NCBI GenBank assembly: GCA_003254885.1
Contig: QANT01000952.1
Coordinates: 1 to 64,000, forward strand
From: Purshia tridentata
Taxonomy: Eukaryota; Streptophyta; Magnoliopsida; Rosales; Rosaceae
DNA: 64,000 bases
Reading direction: 5' to 3'
The notes beneath the pieces were generated by a model that searched no databases, was not told where the DNA came from, and was given only the letters and a program-made list of their open reading frames with translations. The translations under genes and the position numbers were made by a program. Numbering within the stretch: position 1 is the stretch's first letter; every line of letters starts with the position of its first letter. Shown here in pieces: positions 34,390-47,000 of this stretch.

Positions 34390-36543
34390 AATTTCTGATT
34401 GCAGCACTAATTTATAGTATAAAACAGAACCCCAGTACCTGAGTTGGCACTGATCCAGTTGTGAAATTAAACTGAAATTTTTCATTTGTAATCCGGTGAT
34501 TGTAGTGGGTGACCTCAACTATAGGTCGGCCATGATTCAGGGCTACACCTTGTTTCAATTTTGTAATCACGAATACCAGACTAGCATGGTTGGTGGCTGT
34601 TCACAAACATTTCTTGTTTTGTAGATTATGCACACACACTGAATTCTTACTAGCAAAATCTTTCATGTAATATTCCCAAACTAAATATATATGTTCTATT
34701 AGGATGATGTGTGGCAGGACATCTGGCCTTACCTTTGTTTACCCATTTAATGTCCTAAGAAAATGTGAGATACACTACACCATCCCATCCAAGGATTGAA
34801 AATAGAAAGTTTTGCCAAAATTTATTTATTATTTTTGGGTAGGAGAAAGAAAGAAAAGAAAGTATTCTCAGCATCCAGTTCTGGAAAGAATAATGAATAT
34901 CATCGAAAATTCTGAGCTTGATCTAATTTTGATGAGTGATGTTACATGTATCAATGGTTAGCTATATATCTTCATCTTCATCAATAATTTCAGCATAAAA
35001 TATTCAGGTGTCTTGTTGATTTGCATTGTTCTTTTCCTCTAAAACTAATGTGATGTGTTTCACTCAGTCAGATACGAGCTGAACTCATTTCACTCGGTCA
35101 GATGAGACATTATTTGGTAAATAAATTTATTAATCAATCTAGCTTTATTGTTGTGTAAAGAATTATGGATATTCGGTGCACTCAATTGCTAGCTTTGCAG
35201 GTTTTTAGCTTTATATGCATGACTGTATCCATCATTTTCATTGTTGTGTTTATCCTTTCACCTTCTACCGACAACAGCTAGCGTTTGCATTGCGCCATTG
35301 CAAACGCAACATGGCAATCTCACAAACCCCACATCTCAACCACTTCAATTTAATTAAATCATTCATATTCACTTGATAATGTTATCTCACTCTAATTGTA
35401 TATATATACAGGCGTCTGCCAACAAAAGGAAAAATTGTACATAGACGTCAGATAAAATTTGATATCTCTCCGTGTCTCCTTCATCGATCTCATCACCCCC
35501 AACATGTGTGAAAGATGCTAACAAAGAATTGTGTAGCGAAGCAAATATTGGAGGGGTTTTTATCTGCAGTATTAGGTATTTAGTACTTATCAGTTGTGAC
35601 TATTTGTTGTGATGACATTCGAAGTTATTCTAAATATGGTCAAAAAGTCTTAAGAGGCACTTCCAGCTATCTCCGAACTCCAAATTAAGGAATAGCAACA
35701 CTGACTAGACCTTTTAATTGGATCATCACCACGTCAAATTAATAAGCTACTAACAATTTGGACCTTAAAATATCAAGTTAACTTAACCCATCTTTTTTTT
35801 TTTTTAATAATGTGGGAAAAGGGAGAGTTGAACTTAAAACTTCTCAAAGATTACAAAGAAAAATACCAAAAAACTAATAATTAATTGGTTCCCTTCCTCA
35901 AACATAGACTTAGAGAAACATACAATAAAACTTTTTGGACTATATTTCTCATACCACACAATGTATCACATCGATCACTAATAGATGTGGGGAGCTAGCA
36001 AGCCTAGCATCTTAATTATAACTTTGGGAAGGTCAATTAACATAGTTTTTCAATGTGGGCCAATTAATTAATTAACAATTAGTGCGCGCACATTGATCCT
36101 GATACAGTGATCGATATACAAGAATGGCATTGAAGTTTAGGAGGGCCAGGTCAATTTAGGCCGTGGTTCACCCTCTAGGAATAGCCCTACTTTGCATCTT
36201 TCAAATTGATAGATAAATGAGGGATAGAGGTTTGTAAGTTTAGATCTCAAGAGCTTCTGTAATAAATAAAACTTTGATATTATGTTTGACAATCATCGAT
36301 CTCAAATTTCATGGTGAGTGAGTCTGCAATGGCAACTCTTTGAAATGCTTTCAATCCTAGATGCCTAGCTTAACCCACCTACTGTTTTACTTATACCTAT
36401 GTGATGAGTTATATATATGTATTATCACAAATAAAAGACCCAAACAAAGAACACAATAATTAAAGCCTTATTATTACTGTTTGCCATCACAGTGATCAAA
36501 ACATGCAGCAGCAAATAGCTCTTCACTTCAAACTTCAAAAAAT
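34390..36543. other. Spacer between convergent genes
   Basis: Contains the 3' UTR of the unknown-function gene on the left and that of the P450 on the right. A perfect small hairpin (gcgtttgca paired with tgcaaacgc) lies at about 35281-35307. The rest is AT-rich without a recognisable gene or long repeat. Confidence 0.55.
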
Positions 36544-39500
36544 TCAAAGCGGGCAATTCAGCCTGTAACTCGGCACAGCAACAAGCTGAATCGCTTTGGG
36601 TGCAGTCAGTCCAAACACATCGTTCATGTCAAGCTCACTAGCCTTCATACCATCAGGCAACTCCCATGCAAAGCAATGCAGAAGATGAGCCACCGCCATC
36701 TCCAACGCATACAGCCCCAGCTGCATTCCCGGGCAAGACCTCCGCCCCGACCCGAACGGAATGAACTCAAAGTTGCTCCCTTTAAAATCCGGCGACCCCT
36801 CGTTCAGAAACCGCGAGGGTTTGAACGTTTCAGGCTCGTCCCATGCAGTCGGGTCACGAGCAATGGCCCATGCATTGATCCAGACTCGTGACCCGGCTGG
36901 AAATGAGTACCCGGCCACGACACTGTCCTGGGCAGTCTCGTGGAGGAGGAGGGGGATTGGCGGGTGGAGACGGAGGGATTCTTTCACTGCACATTTGAGG
37001 TAGGTTAGGTTTTCCAAGTCCGACTCTTGGACCCGCCGGTTCAACCCGACAACGTCAACGAGCTCTTGTTGGACCCGTTTGAGATCTTCTGGGCTCTTCA
37101 TCAGCTCTGCCATTGTCCATTCGATCACGGATGCAACCGTTTCAGTTCCGCCAAACATCACATCCTACATATTCAACACAATGGATTAATATTATAATTA
37201 GTGAAATTACATATTCAATATTATATTAATAAATACCACAGATCCCTTATGAGAAAAACTAACATAATATATTAGAAATGTTTTTGCTTTGTAAGTGACA
37301 AGTTCTGAGCAACTACTACGGGGGACAGTTGATAATCACTATTGAATTAATCCCTTACTAATATTGAATGTGTAATTTTCAATAACTTTTTTTATGTGTC
37401 TGTCATACTTGATTTCTCTCTCACAATAAATATGTTGATTCCTATCATATAAAAATAAATCTCAAATGCATGATGTTAGAGGGAGGTTAAATTTGGTTGA
37501 AGTTAATGTCTTTATCCAAATCAACTCGAGACTAATGTTCTCTGCTGAAATCAGCTCGAGCTTTATATAGACAGAAATTAGTTGTACCATTTTGCTTTAT
37601 GTTTTACTTAGTTGTTAATTTTTCTAATTTAGTTAATGGTTGGATACTCAAGCTCACATGGATGGTTGAGATCACTTCCACAAGATATTTTGTGTTAAAA
37701 GCTATGCAACTTGGTAAATATCATTAGTTGGTGTATTAAATATAGATATTTCTTTGTTTATTTGTGCTTGTTGTGCTTAGCTTGCATCTTTCATTCATTG
37801 TGTATATGTGTGAGATTGCTTGTAAGCTTAGGATAAAATTAATCCAACAAGTTTGACCATGACATGGACATTTTTTTGCTAAATAAATTTACTTGTATTT
37901 ATTTCAACTATTAAGGTCCCGTTTGGAATTGTAGTGAGAGACCAAAAACTGTTGTGAGTGACAATTTTAGGTCACTCACAACAATTTTGCTGTTTGATAG
38001 AAATTCAAAAACTGTAGTGAGTGACTATTTGAAGTAACTCACCATAGATATTCAATACAGTTTGAAACCTGTTTTTCAAAACTATAGTGAGTGACAATTG
38101 TGGCCAAAATTATTTCTACCCAATCTATCCTCAATTTTTTAATAAAATGACAACCACTATCCTCTTTTTTTAACTATGATATATATATGTATGATGTAGA
38201 TAGCTATTTTATATTGATATTACTAATTATGATATTTTATTTGTATCATTAAAATTAAAATATTCTTACAAAAATAATATGCATACTTATTTAATTTTGT
38301 TTTGTGGTCTATAATTTTAATGCTAATATCTATAAATTTGTAGACCAAAAATTATAAACTAATAAAATGCTTCTTTTTTTTTTCAAATAAATAAGTCAAA
38401 AAAAGGTTCAGCATCATATCCATTTTAGTAATTATGAACGGTCACAATTTTGAAAACATAGTTTACCAAACACTCGACTGACATTACTTTACAGTTATTT
38501 TACTTTATTGTTGTATTACTTTACTACAGTTTTTTCTCACTGCAATACCAAACTAAGCCTAAGTGCAACAAGCATTCATGATTGCTCATAATCCGTCACT
38601 TGTAAAAGAACAGGACTATTACACTTAATTTCATACTACTTCTACCTGATTATTTTCCATATATATACATTCATATATAAATATTCTATTTTCTCATGAA
38701 AACAATATCAGAATCTTATGTTATCATAGTATGACAGCACATAAATATATATTTTGTTTTTCGTATTTTACTGTTTGTAATAACAAAAATGTTTGTAATA
38801 ATTTTATCAAAATATAAATTTTAAAATTTGAACTATATATATACAATATCAAAAAGCAAACCAACACATTCAAATACATAATCTACTTAATTAATATTTT
38901 TTTGATTTTATTTCATATCAGATATGCACTTCAATAAAAAAAAATTATAGGCCATATATATATATATAGATATACATATATGCACATAATAAGAAATTAA
39001 AATCTAAGCAATAAACTAGTATATATTCTCAAATATACTTACCATAATAATAGCTTTGATATTATCTCTGGTGAGCTTAAAGGCAGAACTGGGGTCGTCA
39101 CTTTCTCTCGGAGAATCCTCATCACTGAAGAAAGCAATTAACTCATCCACCATATCTGTCTCGGCCTCGCTGTCACCTCTGTCGTCCTTATCACTGTTCT
39201 TCTTTGCCATGTGGTCATCGATAATCTTATCAATGAACACGTCTAGTGCCTCACGTGCCTTGGCCATTCTCTTCTTAAATTCTCGTGCATGAACCCAACC
39301 CAACCATGGTAGAAAATCTTGCATGTTGAAAGCTCCAAAAAGCTTCGAGAATTCTTGCAAAATCTTCACGAATTCGTCTTGTCCTTCATGCGAGCTCGAC
39401 CCAAACGCCGCCCGGTACGTTATGTTCTTTGTTAGAGCAAAAACCAGTTCGCCAATATTCACCGGCGAGCCGGTTCTTTTTGCCATGGTATGAACCGTGG

Positions 39501-39975
39501 CGTCGACTTCCTCACGGACCGATGCCCATGACTCGGCCCGTTTTCGGCTGAACAGGTTCATGACGCAGATCTTGCGCATCCGTCGCCAAAACGGGCCGTA
39601 GTTGGCAAAGGCCATATCGGCCCGGTTGTACGTCAAGAAGGATATTGCCACGTTGGCGGGCCGGTTCGCAAAGGCACCGTCTTGGACTTGGAGGATTTCA
39701 CGGGCCATTTTTGGGGTTGATACGGCCATGACGTGTAGGACCCCCATCTGGAGATGGAGAAGCCCACCATACTGTTTGGCGAGTTGGGCCAGCCCACGGT
39801 GGGTGAGTTGGTCCATCATGAGCATGTTACCGATAATCGGTAACCCTTTTGGGCCTGGTGGGTATGGGAGTTTTCGGAATGACCTGAGCAAAAAAATGAA
39901 GGAGAATAGTAGAAGATGAAAGAGCAAGATGGGTGAAGATTGCAGAGATTGCAGAGCTTGGAAAAGGAGCTCCAT
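36544..39975 (-). CDS. Cytochrome P450 of the CYP84A type (ferulate/coniferaldehyde 5-hydroxylase-like)
   Basis: Two exons on the minus strand: 39975-39043 and 37164-36544, in phase, giving 517 aa. CYP84A enzymes 5-hydroxylate coniferaldehyde and coniferyl alcohol on the ER surface, committing lignin precursors to syringyl units. Visible features: N-terminal membrane anchor (about 12-31), proline hinge YPPGPKGLPIIGN (38-50), I-helix FGGTETVAS (about 315), ExxR within KESLRL (373-376), the PERF-like FKPSRF, and the haem loop FGSGRRSCPG (448-457, Cys 455). Length matches F5H (about 520), and HRGLAQLAKQYGGLLHLQMG is characteristic of CYP84. The start is the ATG before the anchor; an upstream in-frame ATG at 40134 lies above the TATA box. 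The single intron falls just before the I-helix threonine, as usual in A-type P450s. Confidence 0.93.
37914..38560. mobile_element. MITE-like element in the P450 intron
   Basis: About 647 bp within the P450 intron (37165-39042). The left end AGGTCCCGTTTGGAATTG mirrors the right end, which read backwards is AGGCTTAGTTTGGTATTG, both followed by nAGTGAG. Internal gtgagtgacaatt repeats occur on the left. The right part is homologous to a piece at 55.09-55.2 kb inside the CACTA element. No transposase is visible and no convincing target duplication. Confidence 0.7.
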
Positions 39976-40024
39976 GGTTTGGTTGTGTGTGCTGGAAAAT
40001 GGGGTTGGTGGGACTGGTGAGGTG

Positions 40025-40032
40025 AATTTATA
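40025..40032 (-). promoter_or_regulatory. Probable TATA box of the CYP84A-like gene
   Basis: Reads TATAAATT on the minus strand, 50 bp upstream of the ATG at 39975. The leader would be only about 20 nt. That is short, but no better TATA is seen within 150 bp. ACCAACC, an AC-II-like MYB motif of phenylpropanoid genes, lies at 40003-40009 but would then fall in the leader. Confidence 0.5.
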
Positions 40033-40647
40033 ACCCATGAATTGTTGGATTTGAGAATGATGAGTTGGCTTATATGTACAAATGTCGCACTGCCACCAAA
40101 CAAATGTTGTTTTATTTGGGAAGTAATTCATCACTTATTTCGTTCTATCTATGGGGATTTTTTCTCATTTTTTTCATACAAATATATAGTTAAATAAATA
40201 TATAAATTGAGGTGCTCAAATACGTACTAAGTTCTTAGTAATTAAATTAATATGACCCTAACCATTTTTCAAGTCTCTTCAATAATTATTTTACGAAAAA
40301 ATTAAATAAATCGAAAACCATTTTATACTAGATATACTATTTAATAATTATCTTATTTTCATAGAATTTCTTATTCATTCTAATGAACCAAACGCTATTT
40401 AAATGTGTTCTATGTTCTTAAATCCCCATCCTTTGATTTTAAAAAATGTTCCTAAATCTCTATTATATTTGGATAATTTTGAAAGTGAAGTGCATGCCTA
40501 AATTGGACATTGGAATGAATAGAATGAATTCATTAAAATGGAATAGAATCAAGATAAGAATGAGATCGGGTGAGAGTTAGATGGTAACATAGGAAGCATC
40601 GAAATTTGTTTCTTTATGAGTTATGGCTTATGACATAAAATTCTGTT

Positions 40648-40809
40648 AATTAAAAAGAATTTTATTTTGTTCACCACAAAAAAGTGATAGTGAATATTAC
40701 CACTATATTAGATGGTTGACATGTGTTTCTCAAGAAACACGTGTCAATTAACTAATATAGTGGTAATGCTCACTTGTAATGAGCAAAATATTTCTAAATT
40801 AAAAATTAA
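40648..40809. mobile_element. Foldback MITE (family shared with 46.4 kb)
   Basis: Two inverted arms of about 75-80 bp meet near 40731: the left arm contains ttaccactatatta and gacatgtgttt, the right arm aaacacgtgtc and taatatagtggtaa. The outer ends carry nearly matching ttttgttcacca and gagcaaaat blocks. A related copy lies at 46398-46506. It sits in the 1.3-kb space between the divergent P450 and DUF1640 genes. Confidence 0.75.
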
Positions 40810-41298
40810 TTCTCAATCATCACTTTGAATTTTGTTGTATATTGACATTTTCATTCAATTCTAAAACAGTATTGCTGTATGTACCTACCAAATATGTGTA
40901 CAGAATTTCAAATGATGCAGTGGTTTTTCATTTATTCAATTCATGTATGAATATTTTATTAATATTTATGATCTAGATAGTAAATCTATGTGGCATATAA
41001 GCTATTTTCTATTTTAAGGGTTTAATAAATATATATAATATTCATTTATAATATATAAGATACTGAACATATATTTAATATGTAGAGGTAACAATATTAC
41101 TCTTTTGCCCAAATAGCAAGTTTAATTTTCTCATCGAAACAAACATAAAGTCAAGTTCTTTATAAAAATATTTAAAATTAAAAATCATTCAACACCCGAC
41201 CCGTGCAAAGCTTCCAGGAAAGAACCGCAAGATAGACTGACTTGGCGAAACGCTAGCAGTGTGCGTTTCGCGCAAGCAAACTGCAAATACTCGCGACC

Positions 41299-41306
41299 TA
41301 TAAATA
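41299..41306 (+). promoter_or_regulatory. Probable TATA box of the DUF1640-like gene
   Basis: TATAAATA lies 140 bp upstream of the ATG at 41439, in a locally less AT-rich stretch with cgcgacc just before it. The expected leader of about 105 nt would include an in-frame ATG at 41394. Confidence 0.65.
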
Positions 41307-41438
41307 CCTCCCCGAGTCCCTGCTTTTTCGCCGCCTCTCAGCTCTCTCTGTCTCGCTGGACCCAATTTTTCAGATTGATACATTTCCCTCCACATGTTTG
41401 TAAAAAGTTCTCTCAAAAATCCAAAGAAGAATCAAACC

Positions 41439-43400
41439 ATGGCGCTCTGCAAGCGCGTGCTTCAATCAGTGGCCGATTCCGCCGTTCACTTCCGACGAGG
41501 AGGAGGTGTGTATTACGCGCCTTCGATGTGTAACAATGGCGTAATGTTCCGCAGGCGTATCTCGCAGCTCGTCAAACCTAATGGAAATCGCGCGTTTCTG
41601 GTGGACACCTTGGCTCTGGTAACTTGCTAAATCCTGTTTGGTTTCCGAGAAACTAAATGTTTTAACTTTTTTTTTTTGGTAATTATCAAAATGACGAAGA
41701 AATACACGAATTATTCTTCAATTAGCTTGAAAATTGTGACCTATTTGCTTAGGTGAGGGGTTTAGAAGCGCAAGGTGTGCCGACGAAACAAGCCGAGGCG
41801 ATCACAGCTGCAATCACCGAAGTTTTGAATGATAGCTTGGAGAATGTGGCTCATGCTTTTGTTTCTAAAGCAGAAATGCAGAAGGTAAAGCTAAACCATA
41901 TCTCGTTCTGTTTGCTAATATGTTTCACTTTATATATGTTTTTTTTTGTTATGTGTATTTCAGAATTTGCTTCGATAATTTTTCTGCGCCAATTCAAATC
42001 CATCTTGTATGAATTGAGAGATTGAAATTTAATTTTATGTTTGATTCATTTTTTTTTTTTTCGGTATTTGCAGTCCGTAATGCTTCAAGAATCGAACCTG
42101 TCCAAGTTTAAATCTGAAGTTCAAAGTTCACAGGTTTGAACAGATTTGTCCATGGTTTTCTTAAAAGCTGGTGTTGTGTTGTTCGTTTATAGCTATTTGG
42201 AGTAGTATTTTATTGTTCTCTTCTCTTGGTTTACAGTTAGATGAAATCTTTTATATATAGTTCATAGCCCTCTAGATTAGCTTTCTTTCATTTTGTTTGT
42301 TTACTGTGTGGGGGCAGGGGGAAAAAAATCACATTGAGCATTGTTGATCATAGTCAGCTCGGACTTGTTTTACCTTTCTTCACTGCTGACTTAATGACCA
42401 GACTATTTTCACAGATACAATTATATCACTCCAAACCCTTATCAGGTTGTTCTTGAAACAACAACAAAACAGATGGTGGTCGTTGATTGTAATTGGACGG
42501 CAGGCTGTGTTGACTTGAGTTTGCTAGGTAGAACAGAATATACGGAAACTAGCAAGTGTTTTCACAGCAAATTTTGGCAGGGGATTATGATCCCTGGCCA
42601 TCACCTTTGGCTTTTTATCAGAAAGTTGACCTACTTCTTCTTCCACGGGGGGGCTAACCTAGTTTGATAATTATTATATATGTGTTAATTGTGGTTGTTG
42701 TATTATATTCTGGATAGTCCTTTATATGAGACCAAAAGAATTATCATTTTGTTGATTTTGATTAATAGTAAGTGTACGTAGGAGCATCATTTTTCACTGT
42801 TGCAACGTGAAACTGAAAAGCTTCGGGGTGACATAGACAAGATGCGCAGTGAATTGAGGTATGTCTTCTACCTCAATTAAGTATAAAGTCGACTCTTAAC
42901 TTATTTGTTCAAAATATTTTGAGTTATGATCTTAGTTCAATAGTTTTGTTTCATGAAACAGGTATGAGATTGACAAGGTTACAGCAGGGCAACGTCTGGA
43001 TTTAAATCTTGAAAGAGGGTAATTTAACTTTCATTTCCCTGCACTACTGTACTTATCATCTCAGTTTTATTAGTTCCTTGATAACATTGTAATTTCTGTT
43101 AATGCTTAATTGCAGGCGCATACGTGATGAGCTTGCTAATCAGAATGCAGAAACGACCAACCTCACAAACAAACTTGACCGAGTGAGCACCATTACTGCA
43201 CTGGAAAATATTTGGTTGCATGCATTGACTTATGTGCTGATTTTTTAAACGAAAAAAATTTACTTTGAACTTGTCTACAGGAAATTCATACATTAAGAGC
43301 CCAGTTGGAAGCTGCGAAATACGACGTGATCAAATACTGCATAGGAACTCTTGTCTCCATTTCAGCTGTTGGTCTCGCTGTTCTTCGTATTTTGTTATAG
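41439..43400 (+). CDS. Mitochondrial coiled-coil protein of the DUF1640 / FMP32-CCDC90 family
   Basis: Seven exons: 41439-41618, 41753-41884, 42074-42133, 42782-42858, 42962-43018, 43116-43182 and 43281-43400. All are GT-AG and in phase, giving 230 aa. Relatives are inner-membrane proteins (yeast FMP32, animal CCDC90B/MCUR1) linked to respiratory-complex assembly or calcium-uniporter regulation; the plant role is not settled. The basic, Ser/Arg-rich N-terminus looks like a mitochondrial targeting peptide. The conserved head LVRGLEAQGVPTKQAEAIT is followed by a long coiled coil (about 85-200) and a C-terminal membrane segment (about 207-230, ending AVLRILL). An in-frame ATG at 41394 would add 15 residues; the 41439 start (MALCKRVLQS) is preferred as a normal presequence. 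Confidence 0.92.
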
Positions 43401-43746
43401 GGTTTGAGCTAATTTGGTCAGCAAAGGAAACAGAATCTCAGAGGTCATTCTTTTCATGGCAGTTTGATGCTAGGACAAGTATTTTGTTATAGGGTTATAT
43501 CTATTTTTGTCATCAAAGGCCACACAGAATCTCGAAGGTCATTATTTTTATGGCAAATTGATGCTACAACAATTAGTAAATTGAATTAAAATGTAAGATA
43601 ATGGCAGTTTGATGCTAGGACAAGTATTTTGTTATAAGGTTATATCTATATTTGTCATCAAAGGCCACACAGAATCTCGAAGGTCATTATTTTCATGGTA
43701 AATTGATGCCACAACAATTAGTAAATTGAATTAAAATGTAAGATAG
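43388..43746. repeat. 145-bp tandem duplication in the 3' UTR, with a diverged third copy over the stop codon
   Basis: Units at about 43456-43600 and 43601-43746 are nearly identical (tggcagtttgatgctagg, cacacagaatctcgaagg, caacaattagtaaattg). The stretch 43388-43460, which includes the stop codon, is an older related copy (attttgttatagggtt, cagaatctc, ggtcatt). The end of the reading frame is therefore part of the repeat. Confidence 0.88.
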
Positions 43747-43907
43747 TGATAGTTCTCAACAAAAGGCAATCCTTGTTGGGTTTGTTTCCTTTCCCTTTTG
43801 CCATATTTGAGAGGCAAAGAGGAAATGAATGATGTTTACTGATAAATTTGTAGTCACTTTTTGTTTGAGCTTCTTGTGAGGATAGTCTACTTCTGTAAAT
43901 CATAATT

Positions 43908-44038
43908 TAAGGGGTGTTTGATATTCTGATAAAAAAAAACTGTTCTCTTTCTTCTTTATTTAGTCTGTAAATATTACAGATGACAAAGAAAAATACAAAA
44001 ACCAACAGTTTTCAAGAAGGGTATCAAACAGACCCTTA
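43908..44038. mobile_element. 131-bp MITE
   Basis: The left end TAAGGGGTGTTTGATA and the right end, which read backwards is TAAGGGTCTGTTTGATA, form the terminal inverted repeat. The inside has aactgttctctttcttc on the left and aacagttttcaag on the right. A related element lies at 62860-62966. TAA/TTA at the edges may be part of the ends or a 3-bp target duplication. Confidence 0.72.
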
Positions 44039-47000
44039 GTTTGGCACTCATAAATATTGGCCTACATGTCCTATCAAAAGTTTTTGGTAAGGTGTTAATC
44101 ACTTGGACGGCTGTGTATCTAGTAATATTAAGGGTGGGGATTAGTAAAAATTATATGGAGTTTATATGAAATAATTAATTTTTACTAATCATTGGGTTGT
44201 AGACCGCCATATAAACTCCAAAATTCCTATTTCAGAATTCAGATCCAGTTGATGAACCCCAAAGTCCATAATTTCTTCCCATGCAGTCCATTTTCTCTGT
44301 AACCATGCCTGGCATGTCAACACGTGAGAAAGAGGCACCCTCAAAATAATGGAAATTCAAATTGAAGGATTTAACGAATTATGTTAAGACTGTAATGTTT
44401 TGATAATTAAATGGATAAAATAGTCAAAATTGAAATTGTACTTGAGTAGTGGAAATCGAAGCAAACTACAGGAGAGTTGTAGTTTAAATATAAACTACGT
44501 ACAATTGAATAACTTTAATCCGAAAAAGAAAAATAGAATAACTTTAATATACAAAATGTGATGAGTGTTCATCATGGCATAAAGAGGATATGACCAAAAT
44601 TTGAAGACAATATATCATTATCTACTTGTTTGTTTTAAGCATAGTTGGCCGAATAGTTTTGTAAGCATTCATATGATGAGTGTGTGGTTATTGTTATTTG
44701 TTTTTACTAAAATCTCTCTTAAAAGTTAAAACCACTCTCCACTCCACCTTTTCATTTGACATTTTCTCACATAAAGCTTGGGCTTACCATCTGCTATTTT
44801 CTTTTTCTTTTTCCTTGATTTTGATCTATGAGGTCTAATGTTTGATAGTTTTCCTTGATCAATGAATTTATTCATTTTTTTCCCTTTATCTACAGTTATT
44901 TTATTTTTTGATTTGTTTAAGATCTATAATATTGAAAAAAAAAACATCCAAGGGATGGAGAGAAGCAACATATATTGTTTTCATTTCTTTCTATAGCTCT
45001 CTCTTTCTCTGTTTGAGTTGAAATCTGAAGACTCGAAGGGTTATATAAGGTTATATAAGTTCTTTGAAAGTTTCTGAGGCTTTAATGATATAATATTTAG
45101 CTTGAAATACTTGTTTTATTTATCTTTGGCAATTGCTATGATATTCAGTTGTATGTTTTCGAAAGCTTAACATAGTAATTAGGTTCAGTCTCTTTAGTAT
45201 TCATCAGCTGTGACATTGCAATCTCTGTACGTAAACGACTAAGAGATTGCAACTAGCCATAACCTACTTCTTGCATTCAATCATATTCAACCAATATAGG
45301 CCCTGTTTATAACTCCAAAGTCCAAACCAAATTCATTTCATATATCCATATTATAATGACGTGGCATCACATTTATGAGAAATGAAGATTAGTCTCATAT
45401 TTTGATTTCTCAAAAAATTTTCTCACGTGTGTGATGTCACGTCACTGTAATAGAAATATGTAAGTTTTTCTCTTTATTTTGTCCCCGTAGAAAATGGGCC
45501 CTTAAGGCTTAAAAGGTCATTCATTTTGGGATTATGAAAATCTTTGACTGATTTATGTTTTAAGTTTAGTTGCTCTTTTTTGGTGCTGTTTATGTTGATT
45601 GTGTGCTTTTTTTTTTTTTTTTCAGGTTGCTGACTGCAAATGTTGGGGTACCTCTTTTGTTGCCCATAGAGCCCAATAACATGGATTTGTTGTTGTTCTT
45701 GTTAGTGGTTTGTTAGTTGAGCTTAATTTTTCTTTTCAAGTTTTGCTACTTATTTTGTATCATTGCTAGACACTTTGCAAGCCCTTTTCAAAATAAGGTC
45801 AAACTTTAAAAAAATTTATAAAATTCTCAAAAATGATCTTCAATAAGAATAAATAATAGGAAATACCGCACTTAAGAAATTTTCAAAGTTCTAAATAAAT
45901 TTGAAATTTTTTTAGAATTTAAGAATTTTAAATTTAAACTGATTAGAACGGTTTGATTCGATTTGCAATTTTGGAGAAAAATTGAACCAATTCAAATTTC
46001 AAACCAGGTCAATCACATTTTTTTAATTTTTTTCAAGTCACCCTTGTTCTCTTGGAGTTAATAGAGTTGCTAATGCTTTAGCCAATTAGGCATACTCTTC
46101 CTTCCCCCAAAATTTCGGCTAATTGCCTTCCCCTAGAGGCGACTTCTAGAGCTTCATTTGACTCTTCTGGGTTTGATTGTTCTCCTGGTTTTCATTATTA
46201 TTATTATTTTTTCTTTACTAAACAAATGAGATTATAACTTAGAATCTGCATCTATTAATGATTGATTGGAATTTTGTTTTCAATTTTATCTAATTTGCTT
46301 AGGAATGCCTAGGTGGCAATATGCATTTTGTATTGAACCAAATTAAAGGTACTGTATAAAAAAAAATAGATTTTCATAGTTGTAAATGCAATAAGAAATC
46401 ATATTAGGTGGTTGACGCATATCATTTCAAAAATACGTGTCCAATATCTAATATGGTGATAATGCTCACCACCACTATTTTGTGGTGAGCAAAATAGCAT
46501 TCTAAGCAAATTAATGTCTTATTATGATGGCCATTGAAGAAGAAGAAACTAGTGTTTATGGGCATTGATGTTTTCTAGTTTTGTGTTCCTCCACAGTTGA
46601 CCTTGACTTTTACTACTCAATTATCAATTGATCAGGTCATCAAGCAACTAGAGTCTAGAGGTACACACGTGGTTTAGATATTTCATCCACTGGCCTTTAT
46701 TAGTTGCCTATTCCAAATGGCAAAGCAACATGTGGCCGCCCCATTTTGTTTTCCTCTTTCATTAATTTATCTTATATTAATTTAAATTGATTTTACTGGC
46801 AACAAAAATAATAATAATAATTTTGACACTTACTCTTTAGACCAATTTTATATAGTTCTAATAAATAACATAATTTATCTTCGAAATAGAATGATAATTT
46901 TACATAAGAATACGTTAAGTTCAAACTTATATTTAGAGAATGAGTCTAGATTCTTTACAAATTTTTTTTAGTGGTGAAACAAAGCACAAAATAAACCCCA

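Noticed and set aside
41186-41230. Possible heat-shock element (ttccaggaaagaa) upstream of the DUF1640 gene
   Set aside because: Spacing between TTC and GAA is 3 nt rather than the required 2, so the consensus is not met.
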